64,000 nucleotides of DNA from positions 62,001 through 126,000 of the forward strand of contig JAGOLX010000011.1 of assembly GCA_017993835.1 (NCBI GenBank). Direction: 5' to 3'. Of the stretch, positions 59,201 through 64,000 are shown in pieces (the stretch's first letter is position 1; every line of letters begins with the position of its first letter). The translations under genes were made by a program, and so were the position numbers. Origin of the DNA: Phycisphaerae bacterium. GTDB lineage: Bacteria > Planctomycetota > Phycisphaerae > Sedimentisphaerales > Anaerobacaceae. The notes below the pieces were generated by a model. That model worked only from the letters and a program-made list of their open reading frames with translations, searched no databases and was not told the DNA's origin.

Positions 59201-59333
59201 AATTCCAGCCGACCGGATCGCCGGCAACGATTTCGAGTACTATGTGCAGGCGACCGTCAGTGCGGAGACGATTCGCTTCCCCGCGACGGCTCCGGCAATG
59301 AGTCAGACGGTTGTTGTGGTGCGCGAGAATTGA
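56286..59333 (+). CDS. Large exported glycoside-hydrolase-like protein with inserted malectin domain
   Basis: The 1015-residue protein has a signal peptide (MMSRSSVAMLAMVLLSLSIHVAP...). Residues about 30-150 resemble the alpha-glucuronidase/GH20 N-terminal domain (AEHLAAKEIRRYLYLRTG, GTLYGAYRFAEHLGIRFYLHGD). A TIM-barrel-like part follows (KTRGIQPFHDFPEGPDWWN, LRMNFFGLHTYPEGG, WFWTPEGWTWG, GCSGLLGIHWRTR), of the type seen in DUF4838-like proteins. At about 573-665 a malectin-type carbohydrate-binding domain (YRLKVPNGTYAVRLQFCEPHYGEAG, GRKVIDELDVF) is inserted. Likely a periplasmic or secreted glycan-degrading enzyme. GAGGAG before the ATG supports the start; the ATG one codon later is equally possible. 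Confidence 0.75.
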   Translation: MMSRSSVAMLAMVLLSLSIHVAPCPAGGPVTIVEPAQAEQAEHLAAKEIRRYLYLRTGQLVEVVPGGNRSPAGASIVVGRWDRPEVAAVVKGSPQLAESVMSLRPQQYLLKTLSPSGGKTVLLVAGGDPIGTLYGAYRFAEHLGIRFYLHGDVVPDEKIELKLPDLDEWGQALFKTRGIQPFHDFPEGPDWWNTDDYKAIIGQLPKLRMNFFGLHTYPEGGVGPEPTVWIGLKDDVNPDGTVRFSSQSSYENTLRAAWGNVAKKTSDFSFGTAQLFERDDYGPEVTEGATPWPDTPEERNAVFNKTGEMLREAFEFAHTLGVQTCVGTETPLTIPRLVKEHIKSLGKDPNDPAVVRELYEGMFHRIAKAYPLDYYWFWTPEGWTWGNPKDEEVAATVADLQAAIAASKNVKSPFILATCGWVLGPPKDRAMFDNLLPKEMPMSCINRNVGFSPVEAGFTRVEGRPEWAIPWLEDDPGLTIPQLWVGRMRRDAADALAYGCSGLLGIHWRTRVLGPNVSALAKAAWDQKPWNPYFGKEMPIPDPKHTEGREGGNVAAFPGNPMADTEHDALYQTVTYGMKAYRLKVPNGTYAVRLQFCEPHYGEAGKRVFGVTLQGRKVIDELDVFAKVGKNRALDYAFPDVEVTDGMLEIQFDSIVEYPCIAAFAVEGAGGTRRINCGGPAIEGYEADLAQSDTDPRPRDLPAGDFYLDWAKAEFGEAVAEPAARIFTTLDGGPDLGIGNKRGSYLPRPATWVNGPGGIAPDNRPWSEVEKEYAFVDELAALRPKVAGAGNLERFDYWLNTMRYLKAMGQVNCTWARFNAAMEDAKKQQGRDAQRQLARERALPIREELVGQVGRVHRLLLETITTTGGMGTVANWQQHLLPGLLTQPGKELTDILGEPLPADAEASDSYGGPARLIVPTVRTSLVAGEDLRLKVILVGRASPPVLSWRPLDKGEFSPIPLEHLARGVYAARIPADRIAGNDFEYYVQATVSAETIRFPATAPAMSQTVVVVREN

Positions 59334-59553
59334 GGAGTGCCGACACTTGTTAATGACACCGAATGGCTGAGGGGTGATCCGGTCGTGCGTCACATCGTCG
59401 GAGGGTGTGGCGTAGATCGAGGCGCTGTCTCCGCCGGCCAGGTAGCCCGCTTTGAGACCGACGTGCTGTGCCACCCTGCTTGCAGGAACGATCGCAGGCA
59501 GATTCCGGCCGGAGTCGGGAATTGTGTCACTTCTTCAGCCTGTGCGTAGTCTG

Positions 59554-59595
59554 TTGTTTCAGTCTGAGTTGATTCGATATGCTCGGAGACTGAAA
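59554..59595 (+). promoter_or_regulatory. Promoter and perfect inverted repeat immediately upstream of the ECF sigma gene
   Basis: TTGTTT (59554-59559) and TATGCT (59578-59583) are 18 bases apart. TTTCAGTCT (59557-59565) and AGACTGAAA (59587-59595) form a perfect 9-bp inverted repeat with a 21-base spacer, overlapping the -35 box and ending one base before the ATG. A start near 59590 would give an almost leaderless mRNA. The repeat may be an operator or a translation-controlling hairpin. Confidence 0.45.
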
Positions 59596-59596
59596 A

Positions 59597-60835
59597 ATGG
59601 ATAACACGAGAGGCGAAATTGAGTTGTTGCAGGGGAGTGTAGCAGGCAACAAGGAAGCGTTCGGCGCCGTGGTCCAGCGGTACCAATCGCTGGTTTGTGC
59701 GGTTACCTACAGCGCCACCGGCGACGTCGGCACCAGTGAAGAGCTGGCGCAAGAGACCTTCATCCGGGCCTGGCGGAACCTCAGCCAATTGGACGATCTT
59801 TGCAAGTTCCGCGTCTGGCTGTGCCAGATTGCGCGGAATCTCGCTCGGACATGGCTCCGAGGCAGACGTAAGGGTCCGGTCCAGCCGCTCGAAGGTGCAG
59901 GCGAACCGGCCGCGGTCGAACCAAGGCCCGACGAAGCGGCGGTGGCCAAGGAACGGCAGGAAATCGTCTGGGCCGCCGTGGAACGCATTCCCTCGCAATA
60001 CCGTGAACCGCTGGTGCTCTTCTATCGCAGCCAGCGGTCCGTCAGCGAGGTCGCCGCCGAACTCGACCTGTCGGAAGACATCGTTCGCCAGCGGCTCCAT
60101 CGAGGCCGCCGGCTCATCAGAGGCGAGGTCTCTTCCCTGGTCGAAGACACGCTCGCCCGCTCTGGGCCGGGCAAGGCTTTCACCGTCGCAGTCATTGCTG
60201 CTCTGCCTGCGGCGATCACTGCGCCCGCCAGCGCCGCCGTCGCCGGCATCGCGGCCAAAGCCGCCCCAGCCGGAAAGGTGCTCCTCGGGACAAGCCCGAC
60301 CGTCATTGTTCTCGGCCCGATCCTGGGACTACTCGGAGGCATCTTCGGTGCGTGGGCCAGCTTCAAGAGACCCGACTCGCCTCGCCAGCGACGGTTCAGG
60401 ATTCGACTGTTCATTACTTGGGGGTTGCTATTCTTTGCCGGGCTCGGTCTGCCACTGATGTTGTTCTACGGCGGATTGATTTCGGCGCGGGCTCTCGGTC
60501 TTTGCCTGGCTGTGTATGCCGTCCTCTTACTGAGCCTGATCGTCTGGATGAAGGTCGGTCAGCGGCGGATACTGATTGAGGATGAACACCTGCCCGCGGG
60601 CATCAACCGCCAGTCGCTCCATGGCGGCATCGGAGGCGGCGTTCTCGGCAGCATCCTGGGCGCGACCGGAGGGTTGCTGTACCAGAATGTCCTTGCGAGG
60701 GATTGGCTGTCCTTTGTCCTGACCCTCGCCTTCGACATTCTCGTGTTCTGCGTTATCACCCGCGCGATCATCCGAATCTGGACGCTCAAGCTTCAGCACG
60801 GGCGGACCGTCGAGCCGAAGCAGTCAGTCGGCTAA
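59597..60835 (+). CDS. ECF sigma factor with C-terminal multi-pass membrane domain
   Basis: The 412-residue protein has an ECF sigma core: region 2 (about 10-85) with EELAQETFIRAWRNLSQL and KFRVWLCQIARNLARTWLR, and region 4 (about 118-172) with IPSQYREPLVLFYRSQRSVSEVAAELDLSEDIVRQRLHRGRR, the helix-turn-helix. A C-terminal extension of about 230 residues follows, with about six hydrophobic helices (TVAVIAALPAAITAPA, VIVLGPILGLLGGIFGAW, LFITWGLLFFAGLGLPLMLFYG and others). Membrane-tailed ECF factors occur in planctomycetes and are thought to be controlled at the membrane without a separate anti-sigma. No anti-sigma gene is adjacent. The stop overlaps the converging MCE gene by four bases. Confidence 0.85.
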   Translation: MDNTRGEIELLQGSVAGNKEAFGAVVQRYQSLVCAVTYSATGDVGTSEELAQETFIRAWRNLSQLDDLCKFRVWLCQIARNLARTWLRGRRKGPVQPLEGAGEPAAVEPRPDEAAVAKERQEIVWAAVERIPSQYREPLVLFYRSQRSVSEVAAELDLSEDIVRQRLHRGRRLIRGEVSSLVEDTLARSGPGKAFTVAVIAALPAAITAPASAAVAGIAAKAAPAGKVLLGTSPTVIVLGPILGLLGGIFGAWASFKRPDSPRQRRFRIRLFITWGLLFFAGLGLPLMLFYGGLISARALGLCLAVYAVLLLSLIVWMKVGQRRILIEDEHLPAGINRQSLHGGIGGGVLGSILGATGGLLYQNVLARDWLSFVLTLAFDILVFCVITRAIIRIWTLKLQHGRTVEPKQSVG

Positions 60836-61833
60836 TAGACCGACCGCAGGCCCTTCTCGCTGATCTTGTCGATGAGGTCCTTGAAATCCTTCAGGAGCAC
60901 GTTCAACTGGGTAGTGCTTTCGAGGAGGCTTTCATAGAGTCGGCCGTCGTTGATGAGCCGTCCGGCGGTCCCGTCTCCGGTGTTGACCTTCTCCAGAGCC
61001 AGGCGGATCTGCGTGACCGCCTTGGTCAGCTCGTCGCTCGTAGTGACCATCGAAGCGACCAGTCTCTCCGCCTTGGCATCGACGCTCGTGAGGGTGGCGG
61101 TCCCGGTGCTGGCGAGCGAACGGAAGTCCTCGATGGCCTTCCGGGTGTCCTGCATGGTTGCGACCGCCTCCTCCAACGCTGTGGTGACATTGTGCGAGGC
61201 CTCCGTCAGGTTGGCCATCGTCGCCTTGAAATTGTTTTGGTTGTTCGGATCGCCCACGACGGCGTTGAGATTGTGCAGGAAGGCGCGGATGTCCTGGACG
61301 AGGTTGTCGAGCATCTTCTGGCTCTCTTCCGGGAAGAACTCGCTGGTCATGCCGGTGGAGCCCTGCAGTTCCATGCCGTTGCGGAGGAAGCAGGAGTTTG
61401 GATCGTTCGGGTCCATCGGGGGGGCGGGCAGCTTGCTGGGGTCCAGCTTCAACTCGAGATAGCTGCTCCCCAGGCCGCGGGTCATCAGTTTGACTTCCAC
61501 GTTGCAGGGGATGTCCACGTACTTGTTGTTGATGCTCACGACGCACAGCGTCTGGTGGTATCGGGCGCCGGTTCTGCGGTCTTCGCGGACCTCAGGGGCC
61601 ATGACGTGGGTGACCCGCCCGATCTGATAGCCGCAGAAGCGGACCGGGGTGTCCTTCTCCACGCCGGGGGCCGTCGGGAACTGCACGTAGATCTGGAAGG
61701 ACCTCATTTGTGTGATGGCGGCGGGAAGGTCGTTGAATCGGAAGATCATCCAGCCCAGGGCAGCCAGTCCCGCGATCACGAAGATGCCCACGATCACGTC
61801 CCGCCGTCGCTGGGTGGCTTCATAGTCACTCAC
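60832..61833 (-). CDS. MlaD/MCE family lipid-transport substrate-binding protein
   Basis: The 333-residue protein has a single N-terminal membrane anchor (VIVGIFVIAGLAALGWMIF, residues 13-31), then an MCE domain (about 40-125) with VQFPTAPGVEKDTPVRFCGYQIGRV, and a long C-terminal helical region (about 165-330) that probably forms a coiled tube. MCE proteins bind phospholipids in the periplasm and work with an MlaE/MlaF-type ABC permease, which is not in the window. The start is a GTG with AAAGGAG. The MerR gene ends 50 bases upstream on the same strand. Confidence 0.87.
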   Translation of the reverse strand: MSDYEATQRRRDVIVGIFVIAGLAALGWMIFRFNDLPAAITQMRSFQIYVQFPTAPGVEKDTPVRFCGYQIGRVTHVMAPEVREDRRTGARYHQTLCVVSINNKYVDIPCNVEVKLMTRGLGSSYLELKLDPSKLPAPPMDPNDPNSCFLRNGMELQGSTGMTSEFFPEESQKMLDNLVQDIRAFLHNLNAVVGDPNNQNNFKATMANLTEASHNVTTALEEAVATMQDTRKAIEDFRSLASTGTATLTSVDAKAERLVASMVTTSDELTKAVTQIRLALEKVNTGDGTAGRLINDGRLYESLLESTTQLNVLLKDFKDLIDKISEKGLRSVY

Positions 61834-61883
61834 ACAAGACTCCTTTCAATTGCCGTCTGCGATCTGCCGTCGCGAATCGCAAA

Positions 61884-62123
61884 TCATCCCCGGTCTTCCA
61901 TGAACAGGTCCCGGATGGCCCGCAGCGGGTAGCCGCTGTCGTTCAGCTTTCGGATCAGACGGATCTGTTCGATGGCCTTGGGGCCGAACAGTCGCCGTCC
62001 GGTCGGCGTGACCTCGGTAGGTTCCAGCAGTCCGACCATGAGGTAATATTGCAGAGACTGACGCGAAACGCCAGCTTTTTCCGCTGCCTGCCCGATGGAA
62101 ACCAGTTTGCTCTCTTCACTCAT
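61884..62123 (-). CDS. MerR family transcriptional regulator, DNA-binding domain only
   Basis: The 79-residue protein consists of the MerR winged helix: LVSIGQAAEKAGVSRQSLQYYLMVGLL at the start and TGRRLFGPKAIEQIRLIRKLNDSGYPLRAIRDLF to the end. There is no dimerisation coiled coil or effector domain, so it resembles the short MerR-like regulators that need a partner or act as excisionase-like proteins. Its start overlaps the end of rnpA by eight bases and it precedes the MCE gene, which suggests one transcript. Confidence 0.85.
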   Translation of the reverse strand: MSEESKLVSIGQAAEKAGVSRQSLQYYLMVGLLEPTEVTPTGRRLFGPKAIEQIRLIRKLNDSGYPLRAIRDLFMEDRG

Positions 62124-62565
62124 GGCTGCCAGGGTCTCGGGTGTCGGTTCGATCCTTGTTCTGCGGGCGTTCCCGGGTGGCCGGCCCGACCAGCGACAGG
62201 AAGGACTCCTGCATCCGTCGGGACGTCAGGGTCCGCAGCGAGGCGGGGGCCCGCGTCGAGGGGGAACGTCCTCGCTCGCCCTTGAGCTTCCGCGACAGGG
62301 CCGGCGAGATCATCAGCACGTAGTCGAATCCCTGCGGGATGTCCTCCTGGCTCTGTCGGAAGGCTTCTCGAAGGACCCGCTTGAGCCGGTTCCGAACGAC
62401 CGCCACGCCGGAGGACTTGCCCACCGAGATGCCGACGCGCGGGTGCCCGCACCGGTTGGCGGCGGCGTACAGCGTGAGCAGGCCGTTCCCCGCCCGGCGA
62501 CCCCGGTCCAGGACGTCCTGGAACTGCTGATTGCTCGTCAGCCTTCTTGCCTTTGGAAACACCAT
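62116..62565 (-). CDS. rnpA: Ribonuclease P protein component
   Basis: RnpA assists the RNase P RNA in 5' processing of tRNA. Residues 1-100 show the family fold: RLTSNQQFQDVLDRGRR, HPRVGISVGKS and VVRNRLKRVLREAFRQ, the RNR motif near residue 58, then FDYVLMISP. A basic C-terminal extension of about 45 residues is beyond the usual 115-120 length. It is not next to rpmH, its common neighbour. The ATG lies 3 bases after the stop of the antiporter gene, pointing to an operon. Confidence 0.93.
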   Translation of the reverse strand: MVFPKARRLTSNQQFQDVLDRGRRAGNGLLTLYAAANRCGHPRVGISVGKSSGVAVVRNRLKRVLREAFRQSQEDIPQGFDYVLMISPALSRKLKGERGRSPSTRAPASLRTLTSRRMQESFLSLVGPATRERPQNKDRTDTRDPGSHE

Positions 62566-62568
62566 ACG

Positions 62569-64000
62569 TCAAGACTCCGCAGAGCACTGCGCGCCATGCA
62601 TAGTATCGGCTTTCTGCTGGCGTGACAACACCTCCGCGGCGAGCGAACGGCGGACGGCGGGGCAGTCCAGGACGCCCGCCAACGTGTCTGACTGGTCGGA
62701 AACGACCACGGGAAGGCAGTCGAGGTTGTATCGCCGAGCCAGGTGGAACGCCTCCGACAGCGGCATGTCCGGCCGGATCCTCGCGACCACCGGCTCCTGG
62801 ATGTCCAGGGCCACCAGCCAGTCGTTCAATTCCTGAGTCGCGAACGTGTTGCGGATGCCGTGCAGCGTGATGGCCCCGGACAGGCGGTTCTCGCGATCCA
62901 CCACCGGGTAGTAGGATGACTCCGTCTCGCTGACGATGCGAATCACCTCCTTCAGGAGGGTTCCGGCCGGGATGATCGGCGGCGTCTTGTCCATGACGTC
63001 GACGACGCGGTGGGCCTCGATCAGGTCCTGTTCTCGGACGTTCAGGCCGATCTCTCCGGCTCGCTGAACGCCCAGCTTGACGAACAGCGGGCCCAGCAGT
63101 TGGACGATGAACGTGGTCGTCGCGACGACGAGAATGACGACTGAGCTGATCTCGGGAGTGAAGCGGTGACTGGCGAGGATGCTCAGGCCGATGGCGACGC
63201 CGCCCTGGGCGAACAGGCACAGGCCCAGGTACTTCCTCACCACGTCTGGGGCGGCGGACCATCGGGCGCCGAGGTGCGCGCCGCCGATCTTGCCGAAGCT
63301 GCGTCCGAGGACGTAGGCGACGACCAGCAGCAGGGCCAGCGATGACATGCTCTCGACTTTGAGCCGGGCGCCGACGAGCACGAAGAACAGCACGTAGATC
63401 GGCGGTGCGAATCGCTTGACGATCTCGAACGTCTTCGGGCTGCGGTAGGGGGCGCTGTTCGCCAGCGTCAGTCCGAGGGCCATGGACGACAGGATCACAT
63501 CGAGTTCCATCGCGATGGACAGGCCGATGGCCAGGAGCACCGCTCCGACTGCGAAGGTCAGTTCCGCGTCCTCGTCCTGGATGCGGATCAGGATGGCTCG
63601 CAGGGCCAGTCCGCCGACACAGCCGACGACCATCGCGACCGCCAGCTCGTACGCCGTGGTCGCCAGGCCGGAAACGATTCCTCCGCCGACGTTGCCGGTG
63701 AGGATGCCTGCGACACTGGTGCCCACCGCGTACAGGGTCAGCGCCAGCGCGTCGTCGAGAGCGACGATCGCGATCACCGCAGTCGTCAACGTCCCTCGTG
63801 TCTTGTACTCCCAGAGGACCTGGATCGTCGAGGCCGGGTCCGTGGCCGAGGAGATCGCCCCGAGGACCACGCCCAGCGCGACGGACATCTTCAGGTCCTG
63901 GGTGAAGGCGTACGTCAGCAGGATCGTCGCGCCCGCGACGAGGAGGAACGCCGCGACGCCTTCGGCCAGCAGGATGGCGGTGAACTGTTTGCCGTATTTT
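62569..64000 (-). CDS. Cation/proton antiporter with CBS-domain pair (5' end outside window)
   Basis: The last 476 residues are seen; the frame runs open through the window edge. The membrane part has about ten helices with SSATDPASTIQVL and VALDDALAL, the TDP and DD motifs of the Na+/H+ exchangers (CPA1/NhaP-like). From about residue 320 a soluble tail begins, with two CBS motifs (VMDKTPPIIPAGTLLKEVIRI, YYPVVDRENRLSGAITLHGIR; then RIRPDMPLSEAFHLARRYNLDCLPVV), probably sensing nucleotides. It precedes rnpA by 3 bases on the same strand. Confidence 0.88.
   Translation of the reverse strand, partial: KYGKQFTAILLAEGVAAFLLVAGATILLTYAFTQDLKMSVALGVVLGAISSATDPASTIQVLWEYKTRGTLTTAVIAIVALDDALALTLYAVGTSVAGILTGNVGGGIVSGLATTAYELAVAMVVGCVGGLALRAILIRIQDEDAELTFAVGAVLLAIGLSIAMELDVILSSMALGLTLANSAPYRSPKTFEIVKRFAPPIYVLFFVLVGARLKVESMSSLALLLVVAYVLGRSFGKIGGAHLGARWSAAPDVVRKYLGLCLFAQGGVAIGLSILASHRFTPEISSVVILVVATTTFIVQLLGPLFVKLGVQRAGEIGLNVREQDLIEAHRVVDVMDKTPPIIPAGTLLKEVIRIVSETESSYYPVVDRENRLSGAITLHGIRNTFATQELNDWLVALDIQEPVVARIRPDMPLSEAFHLARRYNLDCLPVVVSDQSDTLAGVLDCPAVRRSLAAEVLSRQQKADTMHGAQCSAES

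Noticed and set aside
58959-59530. Minus-strand peptide reading VGLKAGYLAGGDSASIY in the gap between the malectin-containing gene and the sigma gene
   Set aside because: It looks protein-like over about 60 residues but has no start, no ribosome site and runs antisense into the neighbouring gene; I could not assign it to a family.

Overview
The window looks like a chromosomal piece of a GC-rich planctomycete, most probably Phycisphaerae (Sedimentisphaerales-like). The assignment rests on gene content: paired H-x-DG prepilin-like proteins, a GLUG-repeat surface protein, a very large CotH/lamin-tail exoprotein, Tat-exported Gfo/Idh/MocA and TIM-barrel/ceramidase-like enzymes, an AQKSTGPRT-type orphan protein, an ECF sigma factor with a membrane tail, and many GTAG-headed palindromic repeats. 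An anaerobic or microaerophilic life is suggested by hydrogenase maturation genes, a B12-dependent ribonucleotide reductase and a membrane pyrophosphatase. No tRNA, rRNA or CRISPR array was recognised.

Layout. 0-5 kb: [NiFe]-hydrogenase maturation genes hypF(partial)-hypC-D-E-A-B, with start/stop overlaps from hypD to hypB and a nucleotidyltransferase fragment between hypF and hypC. 5-10 kb: nadD, a 32-residue lysine-rich peptide gene with its own promoter and terminator, lysA, and accB-accC. 10-11 kb: a repeat field with a 140-bp tandem unit. 11-16 kb: a DUF11 lipoprotein under a promoter embedded in a perfect inverted repeat, a fused homocysteine methyltransferase/MTHFR, and thyX. 16-21.5 kb: a GLUG protein flanked by inverted repeats, an orphan gene of lower GC, and the AQKSTGPRT gene with a repeat-derived tail. 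21.5-30 kb: a SpoIIE-type phosphatase, a YggS-type PLP protein, a candidate orphan small RNA, argS-yjbQ, rsfS and hppA. 30-35 kb: an arginine cluster (argC, CMD protein, nitrilase, argJ) and rplM-rpsI. 35-39.4 kb: a retropepsin-like protease, an unknown protein, and nrdJ behind an NrdR box. 40-46 kb: two prepilin-like paralogues facing the CotH exoprotein. 46.5-48.4 kb: a single-gene DUF262-HNH nuclease island between 34-bp inverted repeats. 48.7-59.3 kb: an exported carbohydrate/lipid degradation region interrupted by a REP-associated transposase (RAYT), its REP arrays, an outer-membrane barrel and a radical SAM gene carrying two in-frame REP insertions. 59.6-64 kb: ECF-TM sigma factor, MCE protein, MerR regulator, rnpA and a partial cation/proton antiporter with CBS domains.

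The most unusual signal is the repeat biology. At least four palindrome families share a GTAG foot and lie around one RAYT gene. Copies have entered a radical SAM reading frame twice without breaking it, extended another protein, supplied a stop codon, and truncated a nucleotidyltransferase. Other points of interest are the orphan promoter-terminator unit at 23.9-24.2 kb, the IR-flanked DUF262-HNH gene, the Tat TIM-barrel/ceramidase fusion, the free-standing lysine peptide, and two promoters embedded in perfect inverted repeats.
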